A stretch of DNA of 64,000 bases from Jiangella alkaliphila (GCF_900105925.1 NZ_LT629791.1:4992001-5056000), one strand, 5' to 3'; positions 1 to 7,514 are shown, numbered from the stretch's first letter. Notes: generated by a model from the letters alone, not told the origin. Translations and numbers: made by a program.

Positions 1-1
1 C

Positions 2-910
2 CTCCCCCGCGTGCTCGACGACGGCAGCCGCAACGCCCTGCGGCTGCAGCGGCTCAAGGACAAGCTGGGTAACCGGGCCAACGCGTCGGCCGAGGTCGAG
101 TTCGACGGCGCGCTGGCGCAGCGGCTGGGCGACGAGGGCCGCGGTGTGGCCACGATCATCGAGATGGTGGCCGCCACCCGGCTCGACTGCGTGCTCGGCT
201 CGGCCGCGCTGCTGCGCCGGTCCGTGGCCGAGGCGACGTGGCATGCGGCGCACCGGTCCGCGTTCGGCGCCCGGCTGGCCGACTCCGAGCTGATGCGCGC
301 CGTCCTCGCCGACCTCGCGCTCGAGTCCGAGGCCGCGACGGCGCTCGGCATGCGCCTCGCCGCGTCCGTCGACGCCGCCGCCGATCCGCACGAGCGGGCG
401 CTGCGGCGCATCGGGCTGCCGCTGGCGAAGTACTGGGTGTGCAAGCGCACGCCGGCCGCGGTCGCCGAGGCGCTGGAGTGCCTGGGCGGCAACGGCTACG
501 TCGAGGAGAGCGGCATGCCGCGGCTGTATCGCGAGGCGCCGCTGAACTCGATCTGGGAGGGTGCCGGCAACGTCCAGGCGCTCGACCTGCTGCGGGTGAT
601 CACGCGCGAGCCCGACGCCGTCGCCGCCTGGCGGACCGAGGTCGAGGCCGCGAAGGGCCAGGACCGCCGCCTCGATGAGGCGCTGAGCTCACTCGACGTC
701 GAGGTGGGCGAGCCCGGGCAGGCGCGGGTGCTGGCCGGCCGGATGGCGGTGTTGCTGCAGGCCAGCCTGCTGGTCCGGTTCGCTCCGCCGGCCGTCGCCG
801 ACGCGTTCTGCGCCAGCCGCCTCGATGCCCGGCACGGGGTCTATGGCGCGCTGCCCGCCGGGCTGGATACTGGTGCGATCGTCCGCCGCGCGACCCCGGA
901 GGCGCCGTGA
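2..910 (+). CDS. AidB-type acyl-CoA dehydrogenase, C-terminal part (5' end outside window)
   Basis: The open frame runs in from the left edge, so only about 302 C-terminal residues are present. It carries the acyl-CoA dehydrogenase alpha-helical C-terminal domain, with the family signatures RLKDKLGNRANAS near the left end and ECLGGNGYVEESGMPRLYRE followed by NSIWEGAGNVQALD in the middle. These are typical of the AidB/isovaleryl-CoA dehydrogenase branch, flavoproteins that oxidise acyl-CoA or, in AidB, bind DNA and protect it from alkylation. The branch is clear; the substrate is not. The stop overlaps the start of the next small gene (GTGA), suggesting co-translation. Confidence 0.9.
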   Translation, partial: LPRVLDDGSRNALRLQRLKDKLGNRANASAEVEFDGALAQRLGDEGRGVATIIEMVAATRLDCVLGSAALLRRSVAEATWHAAHRSAFGARLADSELMRAVLADLALESEAATALGMRLAASVDAAADPHERALRRIGLPLAKYWVCKRTPAAVAEALECLGGNGYVEESGMPRLYREAPLNSIWEGAGNVQALDLLRVITREPDAVAAWRTEVEAAKGQDRRLDEALSSLDVEVGEPGQARVLAGRMAVLLQASLLVRFAPPAVADAFCASRLDARHGVYGALPAGLDTGAIVRRATPEAP

Positions 911-1041
911 TCTGTCCCGCGTGTAGTGAGCAACGCCACGACGACTGCCCGGCTCGCGAGAAGGGCCGCTCCTGGTGCGACTGCCAGCATCAGGGGAAGG
1001 ATCGCCCGGTCGAGCCGGCGACCGGTCACGCGTCGGAGTGA
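907..1041 (+). CDS. Small Cys-rich protein (44 aa), probable metal-binding
   Basis: A GTG start overlaps the stop of the acyl-CoA dehydrogenase by four bases. The 44-residue product begins MICPACSEQRHDDCP and continues to a WCDCQH segment, giving five cysteines and several histidines in about 28 residues, as in a small zinc-binding knuckle. The tail is polar. Similar tiny Cys/His-rich proteins are often left out of actinobacterial annotations. The translational coupling and codon use support it being real. The function is unknown; a zinc or Fe-S site is an inference from the cysteine spacing. Confidence 0.6.
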   Translation: MICPACSEQRHDDCPAREKGRSWCDCQHQGKDRPVEPATGHASE

Positions 1042-1161
1042 GGTTCTGCGGGGGTGATGAGGTGGGCCTCCCGCACATAGCCCGCCGTCCCTGCCGGGCG
1101 TTCGGCGGTGTCGGGGGCGATCTACTGCGGCCAGAGCAGCAGTAACCCACCCTCCACGAAC

Positions 1162-1208
1162 GTCAGGAGGGAGTTTCCCGGCCCTGGCGGGTGAAAGTCC
1201 CTCCCGAC
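1162..1208. other. Strong imperfect hairpin with GTGAAAGTCC motif
   Basis: The arms GTCAGGAGGGAGTTT (1162-1176) and AAAGTCCCTCCCGAC (1194-1208) pair over 15 positions with two mismatches. Between them CCCG and CGGG can form an inner stem. The right side reads GCGGGTGAAAGTCCCTCCC, which resembles a segment of domain I in bacterial group II introns. No reverse transcriptase or domain V is present, so this could be a decayed intron remnant, a terminator or an unrelated structured RNA. Confidence 0.4.
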
Positions 1209-1241
1209 ACCAGCCAGCAGCCCACTTCAATGCCCAGAGTC

Positions 1242-1339
1242 GTCCTCGATGGCAAGAACCGTCCTCGAGGCATGCAGAGGAGGGTTTTCGAGATCGAGGA
1301 CCACACTGCGTATCGAGGACGGCCGCCGCCATCGAGGAC
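1242..1339. repeat. Array of five TCGAGGAC sites with 19-bp spacing
   Basis: The 8-mer TCGAGGAC occurs at 1294-1301, 1313-1320 and 1332-1339, and as its complement GTCCTCGA at 1242-1249 and 1261-1268. Within each orientation the start-to-start distance is exactly 19 bp; the gap between the two groups is 33 bp. Four of the five copies extend to ATCGAGGAC. Repeated sites on the same helix face in opposite-facing groups suggest cooperative binding of a protein. No gene is encoded here. Confidence 0.65.
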
Positions 1340-1384
1340 CCGCCGCTCGCCGAGCCGGACTCCCCGTCGCGGCCCCGGCCTGCC

Positions 1385-1765
1385 TCAGAGGCTCACGTTC
1401 ACCGAGCAGTCGGGGATCTCGTCCATCTGAGCGATCGCCTCGTCGTCGACGAAGACGCCGAGGGAGCCGGTGCAGCCGGAGCTGGACAGCGTCCCGTCGA
1501 ACTCGGCCCGGACGTCGCGGCCGTCGACCGCGGTGCCCGTGCAGGATGCGTCGCCGCTGAGGGAGGTGCCGTCGCGGTTGAGGTCGGTGGAGCAGTCGGG
1601 GCCGGTCTCGAGCGTCACACCGGCATCGGAGAGCTGCCGGGTGACGGCGTCCTCGAGCGCCGTGGCGGCGAGGTCGTTGAGGCCCTGGTCGAGCTGTTCG
1701 GAGCAGGCGGTCAGCGCCAGGACGCCGACGGCGAGCAGGACAACGGGTCGCAGGATTCGTCGCAC
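1385..1765 (-). CDS. Small secreted lipoprotein
   Basis: The 126-residue protein starts MRRILRPVVLLAVGVLALTAC: two arginines, a hydrophobic stretch and a lipobox LTAC, so cleavage at the cysteine and lipid anchoring on the outer face of the membrane are expected. The mature part is small and acidic, with paired cysteines (PDCS, SCTG, GCTG, PDCS) that could form two disulfides, resembling DUF4333-like actinobacterial lipoproteins. It is divergent from the sulfur operon. The role is unknown. Confidence 0.8.
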   Translation of the reverse strand: MRRILRPVVLLAVGVLALTACSEQLDQGLNDLAATALEDAVTRQLSDAGVTLETGPDCSTDLNRDGTSLSGDASCTGTAVDGRDVRAEFDGTLSSSGCTGSLGVFVDDEAIAQMDEIPDCSVNVSL

Positions 1766-1789
1766 CGCCCGACCCTACACACGCCGCAT

Positions 1790-1885
1790 TAAAACCTACT
1801 CAACCGCTAGGAAATCTCGAAATATAAGACAACTTTGCCCGAATGATGGACACGCCATTCGCGACCAGCGCCGAAGCATGGCACG
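1790..1885 (+). promoter_or_regulatory. AT-rich control region of the sulfur operon
   Basis: This is the most AT-rich patch in the neighbourhood. It holds a dyad CCTA-N9-TAGG (1796-1812), a candidate operator for a cysteine-responsive regulator. A perfect 7-bp inverted repeat, GAAGCAT (1873-1879) and ATGCTTC (1886-1892), has a right arm that includes the leader-peptide start codon. The promoter itself was not identified with confidence. The region also serves the divergent lipoprotein gene. Confidence 0.4.
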
Positions 1886-1981
1886 ATGCTTCGCATGTTG
1901 TCCGTCATTCCTCTGCTGCTGGTGAGTCGGCGTCACGTCGACTACGGCCGCATGGACAGCATGCTCTGTCTGGCGTTCTGA
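1886..1981 (+). CDS. Cysteine-type leader peptide upstream of sulfite reductase
   Basis: A 31-codon frame whose C-terminal part reads SRRHVDYGRMDSMLCLAF. Actinobacterial leader peptides before sulfur-assimilation genes share the pattern RRHVDL-R-xS-x-C, so this is recognised by motif. The first start is ATG at 1886; an internal GTG at 1922 would give a 19-residue version closer to the usual length. Neither has a good ribosome-binding site, and a leaderless transcript is possible. The single Cys codon (TGT) near the end fits ribosome stalling when cysteinyl-tRNA is scarce. It lies 118 bp before the reductase start. Exact start unsure. Confidence 0.65.
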   Translation: MLRMLSVIPLLLVSRRHVDYGRMDSMLCLAF

Positions 1982-2099
1982 CCGCCCCGGACTCACTCAG
2001 CCGGGCGCGCGGTCGCGCCGGCGGGCACCCCGGACACCACAGCCGCCGAAGAAAGCGCGCGCACCGTGCGTCCCCGACCCTTCGAGGACTGCACTGCAC

Positions 2100-3764
2100 A
2101 TGTCTCCCACGCAGACGCCGGCTCCCAAGCGCCCCCGGGGCCAGGGGCAGTGGGCCCTCGGCCACCTGGAGCCGCTGAACCCGAACGAGCGGGTCAAGAA
2201 GGACGACGACGGGCTCAACGTCCGCAAGCGGATCGAGACGATCTACAGCAAGCGCGGGTTCGCCAGCATCGACCCGCAGGATCTGCGCGGGCGTTTCCGC
2301 TGGTGGGGCCTGTACACGCAGCGACGGCCCGGCATCCCCGGCGGGAAGACGGCGGTGCTGGAGCCGCACGAGCTGGACGACGAGTACTTCATGCTGCGGG
2401 TCCGCATCGACGGCGGCGCGCTCAGCCTGGAGCAGCTGCGCACCGTCGCGGAGATCTCGACGACGTACGCGCGCGACACCGCTGACGTCACCGACCGGCA
2501 GAACATCCAACTGCACTGGATCCGGGTCGAGGACATGCCGGCCATCTGGGAGAAGCTGGAGGGCGTCGGCCTCAGCACGACCGAGGCCTGCGGCGACGTG
2601 CCCCGCGTCATCCTCGGCTCCCCCGTCGCCGGCATCAGCGCCGAGGAGGTGCTGGACCCCACTTGGGCGATCGACGAGATCCAGCGCCGCTACATCGGGT
2701 CGCCGGAGTTCTCGAACCTGCCGCGCAAGTTCAAGTCGGCGATCAGCGGGCTGCCCGACATCGTGCACGAGGCCAACGACATCGCCTACGTCGGCGTCGT
2801 CCACCCCGAGCACGGGCCGGGCCTGGACCTGTGGGTCGGCGGCGGCCTGTCGACGAACCCGAAGCTGGCCGTGCGGCTGGGCGCGTGGGTCCCGCTGGAC
2901 GAGGCGCCCGAGGTGTGGGCCGGCGTCGTCGGCATCTTCCGCGACTACGGCTACCGCCGCCTGCGCCACCGCGCACGGCTGAAGTTCCTCGTCGACGACT
3001 GGGGCCCGGAGAAGTTCAGGGAAGTTCTCGAGTCCGACGAGTACCTCGGCCGCAAGCTGATCGACGGCCCGCCGCCGCCCGGGCACGTCGAGCCGATCGA
3101 CCACGTCGGCGTCCATGAGCAGAGGGACGGCCGCTTCTACGTCGGCGTCGCGCCGCTGGTCGGCCGCGTCTCCGGCTCGATGCTCAGCAAGCTGGCCGAC
3201 GTCGTCGAGACGCACGGCTCCGGCCGGCTGCGCACGACGCCGCACCAGAAGCTGGTCATCCTCGACGTCGACGGCGACCAGGTCGAGTCGCTGGTCACCG
3301 CGCTCGACGCGATCGGCCTGCAGGCCCGGCCGAGCGTCTTCCGCCGCAACACCATGGCCTGCACCGGCCTGGAGTACTGCAAGCTGGCCATCGTCGAGAC
3401 CAAGCAGCTGGCCGTCGACACCGTCGGCGACCTGGAGAAGCGGCTGGCCGACCTGACGGCCGACATCGACGTGCCGATCTCGCTGCACATCAACGGCTGC
3501 CCGAACTCCTGCGCCCGCATCCAGGTCGCCGACATCGGCCTCAAGGGGCAGGTCGTCAAGGGCGAGGAGGGCTTCCAGGTCCACCTCGGTGGCGGTCTCG
3601 GTCTCGACGCCGGGTTCGGCCGGAAGCTGCGCGGCCTCAAGGTGACGGCGGCGGAACTGCCCGACTACGTGGAGCGCGTCGTCCGGCGATTCGTCGAGCA
3701 GCGCACCGACGGCGAGCGGTTCGCCCAGTGGGTGGCCCGCGCGGACGAGGACGCACTCCAGTGA
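2100..3764 (+). CDS. sir: Ferredoxin-dependent sulfite (nitrite) reductase
   Basis: The 554-residue protein is full length for the NirA/SirA family, which reduces sulfite to sulfide (or nitrite to ammonia) with six electrons from ferredoxin using coupled siroheme and [4Fe-4S]. Cluster ligands are visible as C421-x5-C427 (ACTGLEYC) and C467-x3-C471 (GCPNSC). Tyr72 (WWGLY) and Cys164 (TEACGD) are 92 residues apart, matching the covalent Tyr-Cys pair described in the mycobacterial sulfite reductase. Following genes for APS/PAPS reductase and siroheme synthase, plus the Cys leader, favour sulfite over nitrite. Confidence 0.93.
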   Translation: MSPTQTPAPKRPRGQGQWALGHLEPLNPNERVKKDDDGLNVRKRIETIYSKRGFASIDPQDLRGRFRWWGLYTQRRPGIPGGKTAVLEPHELDDEYFMLRVRIDGGALSLEQLRTVAEISTTYARDTADVTDRQNIQLHWIRVEDMPAIWEKLEGVGLSTTEACGDVPRVILGSPVAGISAEEVLDPTWAIDEIQRRYIGSPEFSNLPRKFKSAISGLPDIVHEANDIAYVGVVHPEHGPGLDLWVGGGLSTNPKLAVRLGAWVPLDEAPEVWAGVVGIFRDYGYRRLRHRARLKFLVDDWGPEKFREVLESDEYLGRKLIDGPPPPGHVEPIDHVGVHEQRDGRFYVGVAPLVGRVSGSMLSKLADVVETHGSGRLRTTPHQKLVILDVDGDQVESLVTALDAIGLQARPSVFRRNTMACTGLEYCKLAIVETKQLAVDTVGDLEKRLADLTADIDVPISLHINGCPNSCARIQVADIGLKGQVVKGEEGFQVHLGGGLGLDAGFGRKLRGLKVTAAELPDYVERVVRRFVEQRTDGERFAQWVARADEDALQ

Positions 3765-3780
3765 GGACGGCGATCTAGAC

Positions 3781-3939
3781 ATGGCTGAGACCAGGGCCGC
3801 GATCATGCACTGCCCGTTCTGTGCGGAGGAGGACCTCTTCCCCGTGGAGGAGCCGCACGGTGCGTGGGAGTGCCGGTCCTGTCTGCGGGTGTTCTCGGTG
3901 AAACTGCTCGGCCTCTCGACCCGAAGGAGCGCAGGATGA
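3781..3939 (+). CDS. Small zinc-ribbon-like protein of sulfur operon (52 aa)
   Basis: An ATG start lies 16 bp after the reductase stop, and the TGA overlaps the cysH ATG (ATGA). The product contains HCPFCAEEDLFPVEEPHGAW followed by ECRSCLRVFSVKLLGL: two CxxC pairs about 20 residues apart, a rubredoxin/zinc-ribbon arrangement. The same small protein between sulfite reductase and APS reductase is a familiar but uncharacterised part of actinobacterial sulfur operons. It may be an Fe-S or zinc protein helping electron transfer or cluster assembly; that is inference. Confidence 0.8.
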   Translation: MAETRAAIMHCPFCAEEDLFPVEEPHGAWECRSCLRVFSVKLLGLSTRRSAG

Positions 3940-4631
3940 CCCTCTGCCCGACGAACTCCCTCGAGGCACTCGCGCTGGACGCCGCGCGGAACCTGGAGGA
4001 CGCACCGGCCGGCGAGATCGTCCGCTGGGCGCACGAGACCTTCGGCGAGCGGTTCGCCATCACCGCCTCGATGGCCGACGGCGTGCTGTCGCACGTGGCG
4101 TCGATGGCGGTGCCGGGCATCAAGGTGCTGTTCCTCGACACCGGCTACCACTTCGCCGAGACCATCGGCACGCGCGACGCCATCGCGGCGACCTACGACG
4201 TCGAGGTCGAGACGATCACGCACCCGCTGCGCGTCCCGGAGCACGAGGCCGAGTACGGGAAGCTCTACGAGATCGACTCCGACCTGTGCTGCGCGATCCG
4301 CAAGGTCTGGCCGCTGGACCGCGCGCTCAAGCCGTACGACGCCTGGGCCGGCGGCGTCCGCCGCTCCGAGTCGTCCAGCCGCGCCACCACCCCCGTCGTC
4401 GCCTGGGACCCCAAGCGCGGCAAGGTCAAGGTGAACCCGCTGGCCACCTGGACCGACGAGCAGGTCGACGCGTACGTCGAGAAGCACTCCATCCTGGTGA
4501 ACCCGCTGCGCGAGCTGGGCTTCCTGTCGATCGGCTGCGAGCCGTGCACCCGTCCCGTCGCGCCTGGTGAGGACGCGCGCGCCGGCCGCTGGTCCGGCTC
4601 GTCGAAGACCGAGTGCGGGATCAACATCTGA
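3936..4631 (+). CDS. cysH: APS/PAPS reductase
   Basis: Start ATG 3936 is chosen because AGGAG (3924-3928) sits just upstream and the gene overlaps its neighbour by ATGA; an upstream in-frame ATG has no such support. The 231-residue protein has the PP-loop-type reductase fold: LFLDTGYHFAET, RRSESSSRA and the C-terminal ECGIN catalytic cysteine. The CC pair in DLCCAIRK and CxxC in GCEPCTRP are the [4Fe-4S] ligands diagnostic of adenylylsulfate (APS)-using enzymes. It reduces activated sulfate to sulfite for the upstream sulfite reductase. Confidence 0.93.
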   Translation: MTLCPTNSLEALALDAARNLEDAPAGEIVRWAHETFGERFAITASMADGVLSHVASMAVPGIKVLFLDTGYHFAETIGTRDAIAATYDVEVETITHPLRVPEHEAEYGKLYEIDSDLCCAIRKVWPLDRALKPYDAWAGGVRRSESSSRATTPVVAWDPKRGKVKVNPLATWTDEQVDAYVEKHSILVNPLRELGFLSIGCEPCTRPVAPGEDARAGRWSGSSKTECGINI

Positions 4632-5809
4632 TGTATCCCCTGCAGCTGGACGTCGCCGGCAAGCGGGTCGTCGTGGTGGGCGGCGGCCCGGTGGCCGCAC
4701 GCCGCGCGCTCCCCCTCGTCGACGCCGGCGCCCAGCTGCACGTCGTCGCGCCGTTCCTGTGCGAGCCGCTGGCCGAGCTGGTCGCGGCCGGACGGGTCAC
4801 GTGGTCGCCGCGCGACTACTCCGACGGCGACCTCGACGGCGCCTGGCTGGTGCACACCGCCACCGGCGAGCCGGCCGTGGACGACACCGTCGCCGCGGCG
4901 GCCGACGCCCAGCGCACCTGGTGCGTCCGCGCCGACGACGCCGCCCGCTCGGCCGCATGGACGCCGGCCGTCGCCCGGGTCGGCGACGTGCTGATCGCCG
5001 TCACCGCCGGCGGCGACCCGCGGCGCGCCGTCCGGCTGCGCAACGCCGTCCAGACCGCGCTGGAGACGGGCGAGCTGCCGCTGCGCCGGACCCGCCGGGA
5101 TCGACGGGGTCAGGTCGCCCTCGTGGGCGGCGGCCCCGGCCACCCCGGGCTGATCACCACCCGCGGCCGGCAGCTGCTGGCCGCCGCCGACGTCGTCGTG
5201 GTCGACCGGCTGGCGCCGCGCGCGCTGCTGGCCGACCTGGACGACGACGTCGAGGTGATCGACGTCGGCAAGACGCCCGGCCACCACCCCGTCCCGCAGC
5301 ATGAGATCAACCGGCTGCTGGTCGAGCACGCGCAGGCCGGCCAGCAGGTCGTCCGGCTCAAGGGCGGCGACCCGTTCGTCCTCGGCCGCGGCGGCGAGGA
5401 GGCGGCCGCCTGCCGCGAGGCCGGCGTCCCCGTCGAGGTCGTCCCGGGCGTGACCAGCGCGATCGCCGTGCCCGCCTCCGTCGGTATCCCCGTGACGCAC
5501 CGCGGGCTGGCCAAGCAGTTCACCGTCGTCTCCGGCCACGAGGGCCTGGACTGGGCCAACCTCGCCGGCACCGAGGGCACGCTGGTGTTCCTCATGGGCG
5601 TCAGCCTGCTCGCCGACACCGCCGCCCAACTCGTCGCGCACGGCATGGACCCCGCCACCCCCGCAGCCGTCGTCGAGGACGGCTTCGGCCCTGGCCAGCG
5701 GGTCACCACCGCGCCGCTCTCCGGCATCGCCACGGCAGCGCAGAAGGCCGGGGCGAAGCCGCCGGCCGTCATCGTCGTCGGCGACGTCGCGGCGCTCGCC
5801 TCCGCCTGA
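4631..5809 (+). CDS. cysG: Siroheme synthase (precorrin-2 dehydrogenase/chelatase + uroporphyrinogen-III methyltransferase)
   Basis: The ATG overlaps the cysH stop by one base (TGATG). Of 392 residues, the N-terminal ~150 form an NAD-binding dehydrogenase/ferrochelatase domain (VVVVGGGPVAARRALPLV). From about residue 160 there is a tetrapyrrole methylase domain with VALVGGGPGHPGLIT, VVRLKGGDPFVLGRGGEE and the PGVTSAIAVPASVGIPVTHR segment. The fusion converts uroporphyrinogen III to siroheme, the cofactor of the first enzyme in the same operon. The operon has no sulfate adenylyltransferase or transporter within this window. Confidence 0.93.
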   Translation: MYPLQLDVAGKRVVVVGGGPVAARRALPLVDAGAQLHVVAPFLCEPLAELVAAGRVTWSPRDYSDGDLDGAWLVHTATGEPAVDDTVAAAADAQRTWCVRADDAARSAAWTPAVARVGDVLIAVTAGGDPRRAVRLRNAVQTALETGELPLRRTRRDRRGQVALVGGGPGHPGLITTRGRQLLAAADVVVVDRLAPRALLADLDDDVEVIDVGKTPGHHPVPQHEINRLLVEHAQAGQQVVRLKGGDPFVLGRGGEEAAACREAGVPVEVVPGVTSAIAVPASVGIPVTHRGLAKQFTVVSGHEGLDWANLAGTEGTLVFLMGVSLLADTAAQLVAHGMDPATPAAVVEDGFGPGQRVTTAPLSGIATAAQKAGAKPPAVIVVGDVAALASA

Positions 5810-5852
5810 CGCCGCACACCCCTCCCGACACCAAGTGTGATCCGGGCCACTC

Positions 5853-5880
5853 TTGACTGCTCGATTGTATCCTGTATCTT
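5853..5880 (+). promoter_or_regulatory. Candidate promoter TTGACT-16-TATCTT
   Basis: TTGACT (5853-5858) and TATCTT (5875-5880) are separated by 16 bp. The spacer overlaps a GATTG...CAATC dyad and the direct repeat TGTATC, which could be an operator for a GntR/TetR-like regulator. It would drive the luciferase-family remnant and MFS gene downstream. Confidence 0.4.
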
Positions 5881-6005
5881 CAATCGAAAAGCTGCGCGGG
5901 AATTGCCCCGGGCACCCACATACCGGCCGGTTGCGGGCTGAGCACACTCGCCCGCAGCCGGCCGATTCAGACGATCGACGTCGGCACGACTCTCGGGAGT
6001 GGTTG

Positions 6006-6125
6006 ATGGCCAAGATCTCGTTCGGAGCCCGGGTGCCCAACTCGGGCCCGCTGCGCGACCCGCGGCCGTCGCGCTCGTCGGCGGCATCGGCATCGTCGCA
6101 GCCGGCGCGCTGGTGCCAGCACTGA
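6006..6125 (+). pseudogene. Remnant of a luciferase-like (LLM) monooxygenase, N-terminus only
   Basis: An ATG opens MAKISFGARVPNSGPL, which looks like the N-terminal beta-strand of LLM flavin monooxygenases (FGVRVPNSGPL type). After residue 16 the frame loses any resemblance and stops at residue 39. The next frame continues as a hydrophobic stretch (PAAVALVGGIGIVAAG). No further LLM sequence follows, because the MFS gene starts at 6183. This looks like a deleted or frameshifted leftover that still has a promoter; a small real peptide cannot be excluded. Confidence 0.4.
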
Positions 6126-6182
6126 GGTCGCTGTTCGGCGGCGTCATCGCCGACGGCCACTCGAGAAGGGACCAGCGGGCCG

Positions 6183-7442
6183 ATGGCGGAACGGACGGAG
6201 GGTTCGGGCGGCGTCTCGGCGGGCCGGGTGATCGCGGTCGCCAGCCTGTCCTCGGCGATCGTGACGGCCGGCATTCAGGGCATCGCGCCCGCGCTGCCGG
6301 CCATCCAGGACCGGTTCGACCTCAGTTCGGCGGAGGTCGCGCTGGTCACCAGCGTGTACCTGTTGCCGAGCGTGCTGTCGGCGCTGATCGGCGGGATCCT
6401 CGCCGACCGCGTCGGTACCCGGCCGGTGATCGCCGGGTCGCTGCTGCTGTTCGGTCTCGGCGGCGGGCTGTTGCTGCTGGACGTGTCGTTCTGGACGCTG
6501 CTGGCGATCCGGTTCGTGCAGGGCGCGGCGTTCGGCGCCGTGCTCTCGCTGACCGTCGGGATCATCGGCGACGTCGCTCCGTCAGGCGCCGCGGCGGCGC
6601 GCGGGCAGAGCCGGCGGATCATCGCGATGGCGATCGCCGAGGCCGTGCTGCCCATCGCGGCCGGCCTGCTGCTCGCGTGGGGACTGGGCTGGTCGTCGCC
6701 GTTCGCGCTGCAGTTGGTGGCGCTTCCGCTGGCCGTGCTGGCCTGGCGGGTACTGCCGCCACTGCGGCGTTCCGGGCCGGCGGCGGGCTCGGACGGGGAC
6801 GGGGCACCGTCGCGGTCCGGCGGGATGCGTGCGGTGCTGAAGGCGCCCGCGGTCGTCGGCGTGCAGGTGCTGGCCGCGATGCGGTTCGTGTTCAAGTTCC
6901 CGGTCATCACCTACTACCCGCTGCTCGCGACCGGCCAGCTCGGGCTGTCGCCGGCCACCGTCGGCCTCGTCATGGGTGCATCGGCAGCGATCGCCGCGGT
7001 CTCCGCCGCGCTGACGGAGAAGCTGGCCGGCCGCTGGACGTCGGCGCAACTGATCGGCGGCAGCCTGGTCGTCGCGGCGCTGGCGGTCGGCGGCATGGCC
7101 GTGGGCGAGTGGGTGGCGCTGGCGATCGCCGCGATGCTGGTGTTCGGCGCCCAGGACGGCGTATACGGGGTGGCGCACAACGTGCTGGTGACGGAGCTGG
7201 CCCCACCCGGCCTGCGCTCGACGTACGTCGGTCTGACCGGCATGGTCCGCAACGTCGGCAAGTTCGCCGCGCCGGCGCTGTTCGGCGCCGCGACCCTAGT
7301 GCTGTCGCTGACTCAGACGTTCCTGGTCCTGGGTGCGGCCGGGCTGGCGTCGGTCGCGGTGGCGCGGCGGGTGGCGGCGGTCCAGTCGCGGCTCGGCCCG
7401 CCGCCGCCTCCCCCGTCGTCGCCCTCGCCGCCGTCGTCCTAG
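6183..7442 (+). CDS. Major facilitator superfamily transporter
   Basis: The 419-residue protein shows about 12 hydrophobic segments. The first loop carries the drug:H+ antiporter-type signature GGILADRVGTRPV between helices 2 and 3. It begins with a short polar N-terminus and ends in a proline/serine-rich tail (PPPPPPSSPSPPSS). A purine-rich AGAAGGGA sits about 12 bp before the ATG, a weak ribosome site. The likely role is proton-coupled efflux of a small molecule; the substrate is unknown. The upstream LLM remnant suggests it once belonged to an oxidative degradation or uptake cluster. Confidence 0.88.
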   Translation: MAERTEGSGGVSAGRVIAVASLSSAIVTAGIQGIAPALPAIQDRFDLSSAEVALVTSVYLLPSVLSALIGGILADRVGTRPVIAGSLLLFGLGGGLLLLDVSFWTLLAIRFVQGAAFGAVLSLTVGIIGDVAPSGAAAARGQSRRIIAMAIAEAVLPIAAGLLLAWGLGWSSPFALQLVALPLAVLAWRVLPPLRRSGPAAGSDGDGAPSRSGGMRAVLKAPAVVGVQVLAAMRFVFKFPVITYYPLLATGQLGLSPATVGLVMGASAAIAAVSAALTEKLAGRWTSAQLIGGSLVVAALAVGGMAVGEWVALAIAAMLVFGAQDGVYGVAHNVLVTELAPPGLRSTYVGLTGMVRNVGKFAAPALFGAATLVLSLTQTFLVLGAAGLASVAVARRVAAVQSRLGPPPPPPSSPSPPSS

Positions 7443-7495
7443 AGCAGCCGCCGGCCGTCAGCTGGGTCGCCGTCAGGAGGAGGACGGTGCGCCGC

Positions 7496-7514
7496 GTTGA
7501 TCTCGGAGATCAAC
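7496..7514. terminator. Hairpin between convergent genes
   Basis: GTTGATCT (7496-7503) and AGATCAAC (7507-7514) form a perfect 8-bp stem with a CGG loop. It lies between the MFS gene and the convergent small gene, whose stop codon is inside the right arm. There is no T tract, as is usual for high-GC actinobacteria. Confidence 0.5.

Larger units (their letters stand above)
1042..1384. other. Non-coding block, 343 bp
   Basis: No reading frame here looks like a protein. The block lies between the Cys-rich small gene and the 3' end of the convergent lipoprotein gene. It contains a strong hairpin (1162-1208) and an array of five regularly spaced 8-bp sites (1242-1339), described separately. Confidence 0.7.

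Noticed and set aside
1905-4700. Very long minus-strand open frame over the sulfur operon
   Set aside because: Asp/Val/Arg-rich composition typical of antisense shadow; the plus-strand enzymes are clear.
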